Source: Candidatus Endomicrobiellum trichonymphae (GTDB taxonomy: Bacteria; Elusimicrobiota; Endomicrobiia; Endomicrobiales; Endomicrobiaceae). From it: a DNA stretch of 64,000 nucleotides. Below are positions 24,843 through 34,350 of the stretch, piece by piece (positions within the stretch are counted from its first letter, which is position 1; the number at the start of each line of letters is the position of its first letter). The position numbers and the translations under genes were made by a program. The stretch is from the NCBI RefSeq assembly GCF_002355835.1, contig NZ_AP017459.1:124001-188000 (forward strand), read 5' to 3'. Under the pieces are notes generated by a model that was not told the DNA's origin, did not search any database, and saw only the letters and a list, made by a program, of their open reading frames with translations.

Positions 24843-25463
24843 GTGGAAACAACAGTTTATGATGCAAAGGGTGAGGAAAAAGGTAAAATAGAGCTTCCTG
24901 ATTTTTTTGGTAAGAAAGTGTCAGTCGCACTTTTGCACGAAGTTACGATGGCGTATTTAAATAACCTAAGAGCCGGTACACATAAAACAAAAACGAGAGG
25001 CGAAGTGTCTTTTTCAGGAGCAAAACCATGGAAACAGAAAGGCACAGGCAATGCCCGTGCAGGGCAAAAAAATTCCCCACTGTGGAGAAAAGGCGGTATC
25101 ATTTTCGGACCGCAACCCAGAAATTATTATACAAAAATATCAAAACGGAAAAAAAAGCTTTCTTTAGATATGGCATTTTCCGCGCAGCTTAAAAATGGCA
25201 ATATAATTGTTGTCGATTCGGTGAAAGTTAGCGAAGTTAAAACAAAAAAAGTAGCGGAACTCATAAAAAATCTTAAAGTTGGAGGCAAGAAAATTGTCTT
25301 TGCTATTCCCAGCGATACGGATTTTAAAGTTGCGGCAAGAAATATAAAAAACGTCATAGTTGAAAATATTAAAAATATCAACGCATATCAAGTTCTTTGG
25401 GCTGATAAACTGGTTATTACTCCCGAAGCAGTTGATTTAATAAAGGAAAGACAATCCGCATAA
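24843..25463 (+). CDS. rplD: 50S ribosomal protein L4 (GTG start)
   Basis: L4 (206 residues) lines the polypeptide exit tunnel with a long loop and, in E. coli, represses the S10 operon. The tunnel loop region is visible: HKTKTRGEVSFSGAKPWKQKG and GNARAGQKNSPLWRKGG (residues about 45-80). The start is GTG behind GAGAGAAAG. The long spacer upstream would leave room for an L4-type leader, but I cannot identify one. Confidence 0.96.
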   Translation: METTVYDAKGEEKGKIELPDFFGKKVSVALLHEVTMAYLNNLRAGTHKTKTRGEVSFSGAKPWKQKGTGNARAGQKNSPLWRKGGIIFGPQPRNYYTKISKRKKKLSLDMAFSAQLKNGNIIVVDSVKVSEVKTKKVAELIKNLKVGGKKIVFAIPSDTDFKVAARNIKNVIVENIKNINAYQVLWADKLVITPEAVDLIKERQSA

Positions 25464-25501
25464 GTTTGAGATAAGTTATATTTTGTTATTTAGGGAATAA
25501 A

Positions 25502-25792
25502 ATGGATATCAGAAACATTATTAAGAGACCGATAGTAACGGAAAAAGCTGTACTTATGAAAGAAAAAAGCAATAAATATACTTTTGTGGTAGATAAAGGC
25601 GCAAATAAGTTTCAGATAAAGTATGCTGTCGAAACTCTATTTAATGTAAAAGTAAAGAGTGTGCATACTTCAAACTGCATGGGAAAAAGCCTGAAAGTCG
25701 GCAGGTATGCTGCTGGCTACAGGAGCGATTGGAAAAAAGCAATAGTAAAACTCGGCAAAGGGCAGGAGATTCAATTAGCCGACAAAGTCTGA
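25502..25792 (+). CDS. rplW: 50S ribosomal protein L23
   Basis: L23 (96 residues) sits at the tunnel exit and is the docking site for trigger factor and SRP. RPIVTEKAVLMKEKSNKYTFVV and the central ANKFQIKYAVETLFNVKV are typical. It lies 38 bases after rplD. Confidence 0.96.
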   Translation: MDIRNIIKRPIVTEKAVLMKEKSNKYTFVVDKGANKFQIKYAVETLFNVKVKSVHTSNCMGKSLKVGRYAAGYRSDWKKAIVKLGKGQEIQLADKV

Positions 25793-25983
25793 TAGATCTG
25801 ATTTCAGGCAGGGTTTTATGAAGTAATACAAATGTATTGTATTTTTCAAAATCTCATTTTACATGTGCAGGTAGGCGCGGAGTTTGAGGTATTGGAAGCA
25901 TAGCAGAGTAAAACAGCATTTGTTTTTAAAGAAGCAAATATGGGCGTAGGTAAAATAAAAGTCCCGATAATAGGAAAAAAGCA

Positions 25984-26811
25984 ATGCCGATTAAAACATT
26001 TAAGCCGTATACGCAGTCAAGAAGACATATGTCAGTTTCAAGTTTTTCGAATATTACAAAAACAAGTCCTGAAAAGTCATTGACAAAAATAATAAAGAAA
26101 AAAGGCGGCCGCAATAATACCGGACAAATAATGGTTCGTTTTAGAGGCGGTGGTCATAAAAGATTTTATAGAATTATTGATTTTAAGCGTGATAAATTTA
26201 ATATTCCGGCGGAAGTAATGTCAATAGAGTACGATCCTAACCGTTCAAGCAGTATAGCTCTTCTGCAGTATCTGGACGGTGAAAAAAGATATATACTTTA
26301 CCCCTTAGGCGTAAATGTCGGGGATTTACTTGTGTCCGGCCCGGATGCAGGTATAAAACCGGGAAATTCTCTTCCTATTTCAAATATCCCGGTGGGTACT
26401 TTTGTGCATAATTTGGAGCTTGTGGAGGGTAAAGGGGGACAGTTTGTCCGTTCTGCCGGCGTTGCAGCGCAGATTCTTGCTAAAGAAGGCGATTACGCTC
26501 ATGTAAGAATGCCTTCCGGTGAGATAAGACTTATCCGTGTGAAGTGTTATGCGACAATCGGTCAGGTGGGAAATTTAGACCACGAAAATATTACACTGGG
26601 TTCTGCGGGAAGAAGCCGACACATGGGCAGAAAGCCTCATGTGCGCGGAACTGCAATGAATGCCGTCGACCATCCTCATGGAGGTGGTAGAGGTAGATCA
26701 AAAGGCAATAACCAGCCCAGAAGTCCTTGGAACCAGCCTGCTAAAGGTTTTAAGACAAGACCTAAAAAAATCTGGGACTGGGTAATAATTAGCCGCCGTA
26801 ATAAAAGTTGA
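25984..26811 (+). CDS. rplB: 50S ribosomal protein L2
   Basis: L2 (275 residues) binds 23S domain IV and is needed for subunit joining and peptidyl-transferase assembly. [17 protein letters not shown] opens the protein. The C-terminal [18 protein letters not shown] contains the conserved His (E. coli His229 equivalent). A 191-base spacer separates it from rplW. Confidence 0.97.
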   Translation: MPIKTFKPYTQSRRHMSVSSFSNITKTSPEKSLTKIIKKKGGRNNTGQIMVRFRGGGHKRFYRIIDFKRDKFNIPAEVMSIEYDPNRSSSIALLQYLDGEKRYILYPLGVNVGDLLVSGPDAGIKPGNSLPISNIPVGTFVHNLELVEGKGGQFVRSAGVAAQILAKEGDYAHVRMPSGEIRLIRVKCYATIGQVGNLDHENITLGSAGRSRHMGRKPHVRGTAMNAVDHPHGGGRGRSKGNNQPRSPWNQPAKGFKTRPKKIWDWVIISRRNKS

Positions 26812-26838
26812 GAATTAATCAGGATAAGGGGGAGTAGA

Positions 26839-27123
26839 TTGAGTCGTTCAACAAAAAAAGGACCTTACGTAGATGAAAAGCTTTTTGAGAAAATGCAAAA
26901 GCTTAATAAAACCGGCGACAGAAAAGTTGTTAAAACTTGGGCAAGAGCAAGTGTTATAACTCCGGAATTTGTCGGACATACGATAGCGATACATAATGGC
27001 AAAAAGTTTTTTCCGATATTTATATCAGAACAAATGGTAGGGCACAAATTAGGGGAATTTGCTCCGACAAGGACTTTTAAAGGTCATGGCGGAATGACAA
27101 AGCAAGAGACTTCTCTTGTATAA
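26839..27123 (+). CDS. rpsS: 30S ribosomal protein S19 (TTG start)
   Basis: S19 (94 residues) is in the 30S head, where it pairs with S13 and contacts the 50S subunit. [16 protein letters not shown], then [18 protein letters not shown] and the [15 protein letters not shown] end are diagnostic. The conserved N-terminus requires the TTG at 26839, which has the strong RBS AAGGGGGAG a few bases upstream. Confidence 0.96.
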   Translation: MSRSTKKGPYVDEKLFEKMQKLNKTGDRKVVKTWARASVITPEFVGHTIAIHNGKKFFPIFISEQMVGHKLGEFAPTRTFKGHGGMTKQETSLV

Positions 27124-27232
27124 ACAAGCGTGAACGAAAATGTGCGACTGGGCTGTGCTACTCTTTCAGAGATGCGGTGTTAGTTGTCGTCTGCACACGT
27201 GCTGTTATTGTTAAATATAAAAGGATGTTGAG

Positions 27233-27580
27233 ATGGAAGCAAAAGCAACGGCAAAGTTTGTCAGATATACTCCAAGGAAGGTAAATCAGGTTCTTGCGCT
27301 TATAAGAAACAAAAAAGTTGAGAAAACGCTTGAAATTCTCTCTTTTCTTCCAAAATCTACGGCGGTGCTTGTTAAAAAAGTATTGAAAAGTGCGACAGCA
27401 AATGCGGGGAAGTTTGAGGATTATTCGGGTCTTAAAGTGAAAGAAGCATGGGTCGGAAACGGTCCGATATTAAAAAGAATAAGAGCGGGCTCGAAAGGAA
27501 GAAGTATGCCTATAAAAAAAAGAACGGTTCATCTCACGATAATTGTTACAGATGCTAGCACATATCTGCGGAAAAAATAA
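27233..27580 (+). CDS. rplV: 50S ribosomal protein L22
   Basis: L22 (115 residues) reaches into the exit tunnel next to L4 and contacts all 23S domains. AKFVRYTPRKVNQVLALIR and the hairpin-loop region RIRAGSKGRSMPIKKRTVH are typical. It follows rpsS after 109 bases, which hold no gene. Confidence 0.96.
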   Translation: MEAKATAKFVRYTPRKVNQVLALIRNKKVEKTLEILSFLPKSTAVLVKKVLKSATANAGKFEDYSGLKVKEAWVGNGPILKRIRAGSKGRSMPIKKRTVHLTIIVTDASTYLRKK

Positions 27581-27658
27581 AGGAAAAAGCAATTAAAAAC
27601 GAAGTTGAAGCGAAAAAAGCGGAGTGAGATAAAATTTTTTTAGGAAAGGTAAGGCAAA

Positions 27659-28354
27659 ATGGGTCATAAAATACATCCCAAAAGCATAAGATTAGGATAT
27701 ATCAAAGATTGGGAATCAAAATGGTTTAACTTGAAAGAGATGCCTAATTTTATTGAGGAAGATTACCGTATAAGAGTTTATTTAAAAAATAGACTTAAAT
27801 TAGCTTCCGTGTCAAAAATTGTGATTGAAAGACCCGGCAAGTATTTACGCGTGAGTATTTATACAGCTCGTCCGGGAATTGTAATTGGAAAAGGTGGACA
27901 AGGCATTGAAAGTTTAAGAAAAGAAATTGAAACTATGACGGCAAAGAAAACCTTTGTGAACATTATGGAAATTAAAAGACCTGAAATCGACGCTCAACTT
28001 GCCTCCGAGAACATTGCATTTCAGCTGGAAAAGCAAATTGCTTTCAGAAGAGTGATGAAGAGAACAATAGAGAAAGCAATGATGTCGGGAGTGCAGGGGA
28101 TAAAGGTGATGGTTTCTGGCAGGCTTGGTGGAGCAGAAATTGCGAGAACCGAATGGCTTAAAGAAGGAAGAATTCCTTTGCAGACTTTCAGAGCCGATAT
28201 TGACTACGGTTTCTCGGAAGCTTGTACGCCTATGGGTCATATAGGTGTAAAAGTATGGATATTTAAAAAAGAATTTTTTAAAAAGACGGCTAAAGAATTA
28301 GCTGAAGATGCAAAAGTTGTCGTTGACTTAGATACGGCAGTAAAACAGGGGTAG
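27659..28354 (+). CDS. rpsC: 30S ribosomal protein S3
   Basis: S3 (231 residues) lies at the mRNA entry site. The N-terminal GHKIHPKSIRLG, the KH domain with the loop VIGKGGQGIESLRKEI (about residues 75-90) and the C-terminal domain with SGRLGGAEIARTEWLKEGRIP are clear. RBS GGAAAGG lies upstream. Confidence 0.97.
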   Translation: MGHKIHPKSIRLGYIKDWESKWFNLKEMPNFIEEDYRIRVYLKNRLKLASVSKIVIERPGKYLRVSIYTARPGIVIGKGGQGIESLRKEIETMTAKKTFVNIMEIKRPEIDAQLASENIAFQLEKQIAFRRVMKRTIEKAMMSGVQGIKVMVSGRLGGAEIARTEWLKEGRIPLQTFRADIDYGFSEACTPMGHIGVKVWIFKKEFFKKTAKELAEDAKVVVDLDTAVKQG

Positions 28355-28430
28355 GCAGTCAGGTAACGCGACGGACACTGGCGGAAGAATCTAAACAGAC
28401 TAAAACATAAAATCAGAGGATATTTATATA

Positions 28431-28844
28431 ATGTTGATGCCCAAAAGAGTTAAATATAGAAAAATGCATAGGGGAAGAATGAAAGGCAAAGCTAAAGGTG
28501 GAGTTTCTTTAGCTTTCGGCAAGTATGGACTTCAGGCTCTTGAACCTGTGTGGATAAACAGCAACCAGATAGAAGCAGCTCGTATCGCGCTGGCGAGGTC
28601 TATAAAAAAAGGTGGAAAAGTTTGGATAAGAATATTTCCTGATAAGCCTGTCACAAAAAAGCCTGCTGAAACAAGAATGGGTAAAGGTAAGGGCGATCCG
28701 CAGTTTTGGGTTGCGGTAGTAAAACCCGGAAGAGTAATGTTTGAAATGGAAGGTATTCCGGAAGCAGAGGCAAAAAAAGCCCTGAGGCTTGCTTCAAATA
28801 AACTTCCTATACATACAAAGATTTTAGTCAGAGCCGATATTTGA
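28431..28844 (+). CDS. rplP: 50S ribosomal protein L16
   Basis: L16 (137 residues) is near the A site and helps tRNA accommodation and late 50S assembly. [19 protein letters not shown] starts the protein and [18 protein letters not shown] is diagnostic. RBS AGAGGA is about 10 bases upstream. Confidence 0.97.
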   Translation: MLMPKRVKYRKMHRGRMKGKAKGGVSLAFGKYGLQALEPVWINSNQIEAARIALARSIKKGGKVWIRIFPDKPVTKKPAETRMGKGKGDPQFWVAVVKPGRVMFEMEGIPEAEAKKALRLASNKLPIHTKILVRADI

Positions 28845-28851
28845 GGATGCT

Positions 28852-29055
28852 ATGAAAAGTAAAAATTGGAATGAGATGAAAAATATGTCGAGAGTTGAGT
28901 TAAATGAAAAACTTAGCGAGTTACAGGATAAAATTTTCAGATTAAGATTCCGTCATTTGACAGTTCCTGTAAAAAATCCTCTTGAAATAAGAGAAATAAG
29001 AAAAGATATAGCGAGAATTAAAACTCTTATTGCTCAGAAGAAAAAGACTAAGTAA
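28852..29055 (+). CDS. rpmC: 50S ribosomal protein L29
   Basis: L29 (67 residues) is a two-helix protein beside L23 at the tunnel exit. MSRVELNEKLSELQDKIFRL, then REIRKDIARIKTLI are the two helices. It starts 7 bases after rplP, with its RBS inside the end of that gene. Confidence 0.94.
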   Translation: MKSKNWNEMKNMSRVELNEKLSELQDKIFRLRFRHLTVPVKNPLEIREIRKDIARIKTLIAQKKKTK

Positions 29056-29090
29056 AGACTTTGAATAAGAAAAAATAACAGGAAGGAATA

Positions 29091-29354
29091 ATGGCAGAAC
29101 GTGGAAAACGCAAGTTTCGTACGGGCATAGTTGTAAGCGATAAAAGCAATAAGACAAGACAAGTCTCTGTTGAGAGAACATATCGCCATTCTTTATACGA
29201 CCGTGTGCTTCGCAGTAAAAGTAAATTTATAGTACATGATGAAAAAAATATTTCTCATGTAGGAGATACGGTCAAAATAATGGAGTCTAGACCGTTGTCT
29301 AAGATGAAAAGATGGGTATTGGTTGAAGTTGTAAATAAAACGTCAGAAATCTAA
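29091..29354 (+). CDS. rpsQ: 30S ribosomal protein S17
   Basis: S17 (87 residues) is an OB-fold primary binder of 16S r[21 protein letters not shown] and the C-terminal [16 protein letters not shown] are typical. It marks the end of the S10 set; rplN follows after 25 bases. Confidence 0.95.
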   Translation: MAERGKRKFRTGIVVSDKSNKTRQVSVERTYRHSLYDRVLRSKSKFIVHDEKNISHVGDTVKIMESRPLSKMKRWVLVEVVNKTSEI

Positions 29355-29379
29355 AATAAGTTTTTCGAAGGATAACGTA

Positions 29380-29748
29380 ATGATTCAGGAAAGAACTATT
29401 TTGAACGTTGCAGATAATTCAGGAGCAAGAAAAATCCGTTGCTTCAGAGTTACTAAGGGGTTAAAACGCCGGTATGCCAGCATAGGTGATGTAATCCATG
29501 CGTCGGTTCAAGATGCATTGCCGCATGCAAATGTTAAGAAAGGCGATGTCGTTAAAGCTGTAGTGGTGCGCACGGTAAAAGAGATACGCCGCGCAGACGG
29601 AACTTATATTAAATTCGACGACAATGCAACTGTTATTATCAATGACGAAGGTGAACCGAAAGGAACTCGTATTTTCGGACCAGTTGCAAAAGAACTCAGG
29701 GAAAATAATTATCTTAAAATAATTTCTTTGGCGCCGGAAGTGATATAA
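29380..29748 (+). CDS. rplN: 50S ribosomal protein L14
   Basis: L14 (122 residues) lies at the subunit interface (bridges B5 and B8). [19 protein letters not shown] and the C-terminal [12 protein letters not shown] are diagnostic. It heads the spc set. The 200-base spacer to rplX contains AACAGTCA and TGACTGTT as a possible long-range hairpin (about 29853 and 29910). Confidence 0.97.
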   Translation: MIQERTILNVADNSGARKIRCFRVTKGLKRRYASIGDVIHASVQDALPHANVKKGDVVKAVVVRTVKEIRRADGTYIKFDDNATVIINDEGEPKGTRIFGPVAKELRENNYLKIISLAPEVI

Positions 29749-29948
29749 ATGTTTGTGCTTTTTATTTGTCTTTGCCTATGCCCGGTTATTGTAAATTATA
29801 AATTGTAGAATGCGGATTTCTGTCTGTCATCATCATTGTGAATGACGAAGTGAACAGTCAGAAAAAGCAGAAGATGCGTAAAAATGTCAGGGTATTCCTG
29901 AAATGACTGTTTTCTCAACATGTAGACGAAGAAAGGGAAATATAACAA

Positions 29949-30260
29949 ATGCTTAACATTAAGAAAAAAGATAAGGTATTAATTTTATCGGGAAAAGACA
30001 GAGGAAAAAAAGGCGAAGTCATTTATGTTTCCCCTGATAAGGGCAAGGTTATCGTTACAAAAATAAATGTTGTCAAAAGACATACTAATCCTACTCGTAA
30101 AGATCTGGGAGGAATTCATAAAAAAGAAGCTCCTATTGCCATAAGTAAAGTTATGCTTATATGTCCGAAATGCAGTCGGGGTTCAAGAGCTAAATTTGAT
30201 AAGCTTTCGGATGGTAAGAAGATAAGAGTATGTCGTCGTTGCGGCGAGGTGATAGTTTGA
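29949..30260 (+). CDS. rplX: 50S ribosomal protein L24, zinc-ribbon form
   Basis: L24 (103 residues) starts 50S assembly and lies near the tunnel exit. The KOW motif KDKVLILSGKDRGKKGEV (residues about 6-23) is clear. The C-terminus carries CPKC and CRRCG, a four-Cys zinc ribbon found in many but not all bacterial L24 proteins. The stop is followed by 157 bases before the true rplE start. Confidence 0.95.
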   Translation: MLNIKKKDKVLILSGKDRGKKGEVIYVSPDKGKVIVTKINVVKRHTNPTRKDLGGIHKKEAPIAISKVMLICPKCSRGSRAKFDKLSDGKKIRVCRRCGEVIV

Positions 30261-30417
30261 TGCGTTGTCTTTTGGGTTTTTTGAACTGCGAAGTTTTTCC
30301 CGTCTGCAATTTTTAGTGGACTTTTTCCGGTTTTGCTTGGCAGAAAAGAAAGCTCAAAGCATTTTGTATTGCCGTAAAACAGGCGAAAGTATAAAGGAAA
30401 TATATAAGGAAAGAATA

Positions 30418-30981
30418 ATGAATCAGCCTCGTTTAAAAGAGTTTTATCATAAAAGTATAACGGCAGAACTTAAGAAACAGTTTAGCTTTAAAAATGTTCA
30501 CCAGATCCCCAGACTTACGAAGATTGTCGTAAATATTGGACTGGGCGAAGCAAAAGAAAACATTAAAGTTTTGGACATCGCAACTGAAGAGCTTGCGGCA
30601 ATTACTGGACAGAAACCTTTGATTTGTCGTGCAAAAAAATCGTTGTCAAACTTTAAAATACGGCAGGGAATGCCTATAGGTATTAAAGTAACGCTCAGAA
30701 GCGCTATGATGTATGAATTTTTAGACAGGCTTATTAACGTTGCAATACCGCGTATAAGAGACTTCAGGGGTATTGAATCTAGCAGTTTTGACGGGAAAGG
30801 CAATTTTAATTTAGGTCTTGCCGAGCAGTACATTTTTCCTGAAATAAACGTTGAAAAAACAGATAAAGCTAGAGGAATGAATGTTACTATAGTGACAACG
30901 GCGGAAAAAGACGATCATGCAAAAGTATTGCTTGAGTCTTTCGGTATGCCGTTTAAGAAAGGGTTGATAAACAACAAATAA
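30418..30981 (+). CDS. rplE: 50S ribosomal protein L5
   Basis: L5 (187 residues) binds 5S rRNA and contacts the P-site tRNA. PRLTKIVVNIGLGEAKEN, KKSLSNFKIRQGMPIG and the RDFRGIESSSFDGKGNFNLG loop are family marks. A longer frame begins at 30265, but the ATG at 30418 gives the normal N-terminus and has RBS AAGGAAAG just upstream, so I use that. Confidence 0.96.
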   Translation: MNQPRLKEFYHKSITAELKKQFSFKNVHQIPRLTKIVVNIGLGEAKENIKVLDIATEELAAITGQKPLICRAKKSLSNFKIRQGMPIGIKVTLRSAMMYEFLDRLINVAIPRIRDFRGIESSSFDGKGNFNLGLAEQYIFPEINVEKTDKARGMNVTIVTTAEKDDHAKVLLESFGMPFKKGLINNK

Positions 30982-30999
30982 ATTAAAGGATATTTTTCT

Positions 31000-31185
31000 A
31001 TGGCAACAACTTCAGCAGAAGCAAAGATGCGTAAACCTCAGAAATTCGCAACGCGGTATAGGAACAGATGTCGTCTGTGCGGAAGACCGCGTGGCTACTA
31101 TAGAGATTTCGGAATTTGCAGAATATGCCTGCGCAAATTAGCGTACAATGGCGAAATACCGGGCGTCACAAAATCAAGTTGGTAA
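31000..31185 (+). CDS. rpsN: 30S ribosomal protein S14, zinc (C+) type
   Basis: S14 (61 residues) of the short zinc-binding form; two pairs of Cys are visible in [31 protein letters not shown] and the C-terminus IPGVTKSSW are typical. The longer cysteine-free paralogue used under zinc limitation is not in this window. It lies between rplE and rpsH as in most bacteria. Confidence 0.96.
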   Translation: MATTSAEAKMRKPQKFATRYRNRCRLCGRPRGYYRDFGICRICLRKLAYNGEIPGVTKSSW

Positions 31186-31215
31186 TAACTTTTAAAAGAA
31201 GAGGTCGGTTAAAAA

Positions 31216-31617
31216 ATGATCATAGATCCAATATCAGATATGTTTACGCGCATTCGTAATGCAAATTTAAAACTGCACGAAAAAGTCGATGTTCCGTCTT
31301 CAAAATTGAAATTGGGAATTGCAAAGATTTTAAAGGAGGAAGGATATATCTCGAATTACGAAATCAAAGGCATTGAAAACCAAACTCAGAGTGTTTTGAG
31401 GATTCATCTTAGGTATACATCTAAAGGCAAAGTGGTTCTTCAAGGTATAAAAAGAATTTCAAAATCAAGCTTGAGGATATATAAGGGTCATGCTGATGTG
31501 CCTAGAACCATTGGCGGTTTGGGCGTTACCATTATTTCTACATCTAAAGGTTTGATGACTGACGGACAGGCGAGAAAAGATAAGATCGGCGGAGAAGTAA
31601 TAGGATGCGTTTGGTGA
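31216..31617 (+). CDS. rpsH: 30S ribosomal protein S8
   Basis: S8 (133 residues) binds 16S helix 21 and, in E. coli, represses the spc operon at L5. DPISDMFTRIRNANLKLHEKV and the C-terminal STSKGLMTDGQARKDKIGGE (STSxG loop) are diagnostic. RBS AGAGG lies upstream. Confidence 0.97.
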   Translation: MIIDPISDMFTRIRNANLKLHEKVDVPSSKLKLGIAKILKEEGYISNYEIKGIENQTQSVLRIHLRYTSKGKVVLQGIKRISKSSLRIYKGHADVPRTIGGLGVTIISTSKGLMTDGQARKDKIGGEVIGCVW

Positions 31618-31718
31618 GGTGTATGACAGGAAAGTGACGGTACGATTGTAGTTGTGAAGGATAAAAAATCTTGAAAGATCCGGCGGTTTGGCAAGAAATC
31701 TATATTGAGGATCAAATA

Positions 31719-32285
31719 ATGAGTCGCTTAGGGAAAAAACCGGTTTATATGCCGGAAAAAGTGAAAGCAGAATTTAAAAAAGGAATATTAGAAGTAACGG
31801 GTCCTGGTGGAAAGCTTTCGCAGGTAATTGATAAGAAGATGAACGTGAAAGTTGACAAAAGCACTATTCTTGTCGAGGCTCTGGGAGATTCACGCCGGCA
31901 CAATATGTTGCATGGTCTTACAAGAGGTCTTGTTGTTAATATGGTTGAAGGCGTTACAAAAGGTTTTAAAAAGGAACTTGAAATAATAGGACTTGGTTAC
32001 AAAGCAAATGTAGAAAGCGGGAAAAATTTGATTATGGCTGTGGGTTTCTCACATCTGGTAACTATTCCTATACCTTGCACGGTAAAAGCTAGTGTACTTC
32101 TTACGCCCGATAAAAATACTTTAATTACGGTAACGGGAATTGATAAATATGAAGTTGGAGCATTTGCCGCTCGGATAAGAGCTGTAAAACCGGCTGAGCC
32201 TTATAAAGGTTTTGGTATAAAATATTCAGGTGAGAATATTATAAGAAAAGCCGGAAAAGCTGCAGCAGGTGCAGGCAAGAAATAG
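31719..32285 (+). CDS. rplF: 50S ribosomal protein L6
   Basis: L6 (188 residues from this start) lies near the factor-binding site by the sarcin-ricin loop. Two similar folds are present. MSRLGKKPVYMPEKVK is the usual N-terminus and AVKPAEPYKGFGIKYSGE the C-terminal signature. A frame opening at 31671 adds residues with no family match; the ATG at 31719, with TTGAGGA upstream, is preferred. Confidence 0.96.
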   Translation: MSRLGKKPVYMPEKVKAEFKKGILEVTGPGGKLSQVIDKKMNVKVDKSTILVEALGDSRRHNMLHGLTRGLVVNMVEGVTKGFKKELEIIGLGYKANVESGKNLIMAVGFSHLVTIPIPCTVKASVLLTPDKNTLITVTGIDKYEVGAFAARIRAVKPAEPYKGFGIKYSGENIIRKAGKAAAGAGKK

Positions 32286-32293
32286 AGGATTAA

Positions 32294-32653
32294 ATGAAAG
32301 ATTCAAATAAAAGATTTGATTATCGCGTAAAAAGAGTCAGAAGTAAAATTAACGGAACTCATGACAAACCGCGTCTAAGCGTTTACCGCGGACATAAACA
32401 TATTTATGCACAGATTATTGACGACAGCAGAGGCGTCACCCTTGCCTCGGCATCAACATTGTCGCCGGAGCTTAAGGGGAAATTGGGAATTAACGATACT
32501 GTTGAAGCCGCTAAATCTGTCGGCGGTTTGATTGCAAAAAAAGCAGTTGAAAAAGGTGTAAAGAAAGTTGTTTTTGATCGCAGGGGATATGAATATACGG
32601 GCAAGATTAAAGCGCTTGCAGATGCTGCAAGAGAAAGCGGACTTAAATTTTAG
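32294..32653 (+). CDS. rplR: 50S ribosomal protein L18
   Basis: L18 (119 residues) carries 5S rRNA into the 50S subunit with L5. [18 protein letters not shown]-like sequence and the C-terminal [20 protein letters not shown] are typical. It follows rplF after 8 bases, but its usual neighbour rpsE is 718 bases away. Confidence 0.96.
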   Translation: MKDSNKRFDYRVKRVRSKINGTHDKPRLSVYRGHKHIYAQIIDDSRGVTLASASTLSPELKGKLGINDTVEAAKSVGGLIAKKAVEKGVKKVVFDRRGYEYTGKIKALADAARESGLKF

Positions 32654-32944
32654 AAGCTTTTATTTTCTATTGCCTTTATTTGCATAAAACTTCATTCCGT
32701 TTATATACTTATCAAAAAATTAAAGAGTTATTAAGTGAAATGTTCTTTCTTATTTTTTACAACCCAAGGATAGTCTTTTTTATAATACGACTGCTCTTCA
32801 TACGATTTTTAAATAAATGTTAAACCGTCTGGTTTGAAGTTTTACTTTGTGCTGATATCTAATCAATTGCTCAGAGCGTTCGTCCTCTAAATTTCAAATT
32901 ATTTTTTACCGTCAGAGCAGAAATTGAAGCAACATTTTTTATAG
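32654..32944. other. First part of the long rplR-rpsE spacer
   Basis: AT-rich, with no gene recognised on either strand. The spacer continues to 33371 and contains the promoter-like and structured elements listed separately. These genes are nearly always adjacent in other bacteria. Confidence 0.5.
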
Positions 32945-32973
32945 TTGTGGAAAATATAGAAAAATGATAAAAT
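32945..32973 (+). promoter_or_regulatory. Possible promoter upstream of rpsE
   Basis: TTGTGG at 32945-32950, 17-base spacer, TAAAAT at 32968-32973. It lies about 400 bases before rpsE, inside the long rplR-rpsE spacer. Confidence 0.45.
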
Positions 32974-32994
32974 AAAAAAATAATTTTAATTAAA

Positions 32995-33371
32995 TAAGAG
33001 AAGGATATAATATTATATTCAGTTGCTGCAATACATTCTAAGGAATGTAATAATTTCATCTCTTTTCTCTTTTGCCTAGGGTGATGAGCGGACGGAAACG
33101 GCGAGTAAGACTTGTACTCGAATTTACTTTAACCGCGGGAATGGATTTGAGGGGACAGACATATATAAAGTATTGAGAATTTTTATAACTGCAGCGGAAA
33201 TAAATTATTGTAGTAATTTAATTATTTAGTGGTGAAAGTGGCGATCGTTTGTTAAAGCAGAGTGAACTGCGACTGTCTTGACAGAGTCGAGTCGACAGGT
33301 CGTAACGGGGTAAATTATAGAGGATAATCATATTGTAGAGATATAATATGCAGTTTTAGGAGGAGGATAAG
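32995..33371 (+). other. Possible structured leader RNA of rpsE
   Basis: Downstream of the candidate promoter, several short stems lie close together: AAGAGAA (about 32995) with TTCTCTT (about 33065), enclosing ACATTC-TAAG-GAATGT; then GAGTA/TACTC around a 7-base loop (about 33101-33120); then CGACT/AGTCG around 33269-33290. The spacer ends in the very strong RBS AGGAGGAGG. No protein frame is supported. It may be an r-protein leader or an unrelated small RNA; I do not recognise a known family. Confidence 0.3.
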
Positions 33372-33872
33372 TTGGCTGAACAATCGGCAATACAACAGCA
33401 AAGTGACAGCAGCTTAAAAGAAACGGTTATTACCGTTAACAGAGTTGCAAAAGTTGTTAAAGGCGGCAAGAGATTTTCTTTTAACGCTTTGGTTGTGGTA
33501 GGTAATGGATCTGGAAAAGTGGGTTGCGGACTCGGTAAAGCAAATGAAGTACAGTCGGCAATTCAAAAGGGCAGTATGTATGCTTCAAAACATATGATTT
33601 CTGTGCGGCTTAAAGGAAATACTATTCCCCACGAAATAATCGGTGTTTCAGGATCGGGAAAGGTTTTGTTGAAACCTGCTGCTCCCGGAACGGGTGTTAT
33701 TGCGGGAGGAATGGTAAGAGCAGTGCTTGAAGCGGTAGGAATAAAAGACATTCTTACAAAGTCAATGCGTTCTTCAAATCCTTTTAATGTAGTTTATGCG
33801 ACTGTTGAAGCTCTTAAAAAACTTCGCTCAAAGGAAGATGTGGCTAAAATCAGAATGAAAGAGGTTGTATGA
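33372..33872 (+). CDS. rpsE: 30S ribosomal protein S5 (TTG start)
   Basis: S5 (166 residues) is at the mRNA entry and helps accuracy and unwinding. The N-terminal double-stranded-RNA-binding fold has [18 protein letters not shown]-type sequence (about residues 19-36); the C-terminal half has [22 protein letters not shown]. Start is TTG with AGGAGGAGG about 6 bases upstream. Its end overlaps rplO by four bases (ATGA); rpmD, normally between them, is missing. Confidence 0.96.
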   Translation: MAEQSAIQQQSDSSLKETVITVNRVAKVVKGGKRFSFNALVVVGNGSGKVGCGLGKANEVQSAIQKGSMYASKHMISVRLKGNTIPHEIIGVSGSGKVLLKPAAPGTGVIAGGMVRAVLEAVGIKDILTKSMRSSNPFNVVYATVEALKKLRSKEDVAKIRMKEVV

Positions 33873-34318
33873 TAGGTTTGAATAATTTAAAACCTGCGAA
33901 GGGTTCAAAACACAGAAAAAAAATTGTTGGACGCGGGGTAGGTTCTGGTCACGGACGCACCTCTACGCGTGGTTGTAAAGGGCAAAAATCGCGTTCGGGA
34001 GATGGGTCGAAAAAAATAGGTTTTGAAGGCGGGCAGACGCCTATTTTCAGAAGGATTCCTAAAAGAGGTTTTAGGAATAATCATTTTCGCGGAGAATATG
34101 AAATTGTCAACGTTGACAAATTAGATAAGTTTGAGACGGGTGCTGAAATTACTCCGACATCATTAAAAGAAGCGGGATTTGTTGCTAAAACTAGACTTGT
34201 GAAAATTTTGGGCGGTGGCAATGTTAAAAAGTCTTTTACGGTAAAAGTCGCTGCTTTTTCAAAATCTGCACTTGATAAAATTAAAGCAGCCGGCGGAAAG
34301 GCTGAAATTGTTAAGTAA
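33869..34318 (+). CDS. rplO: 50S ribosomal protein L15
   Basis: L15 (149 residues) is a late-assembly protein with a long basic N-terminal arm: [19 protein letters not shown] and [17 protein letters not shown]. The start overlaps the rpsE stop, so translation is probably coupled. secY follows after 32 bases, the standard order. Confidence 0.96.
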   Translation: MIGLNNLKPAKGSKHRKKIVGRGVGSGHGRTSTRGCKGQKSRSGDGSKKIGFEGGQTPIFRRIPKRGFRNNHFRGEYEIVNVDKLDKFETGAEITPTSLKEAGFVAKTRLVKILGGGNVKKSFTVKVAAFSKSALDKIKAAGGKAEIVK

Positions 34319-34350
34319 GAAATGGTAAAGATGTGCTGTAATTGTAAATA

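Noticed and set aside
33279-33310. TTGACA in the rplR-rpsE spacer as a promoter
   Set aside because: Nearest TAAATT is about 27 bases downstream; also part of a hairpin.
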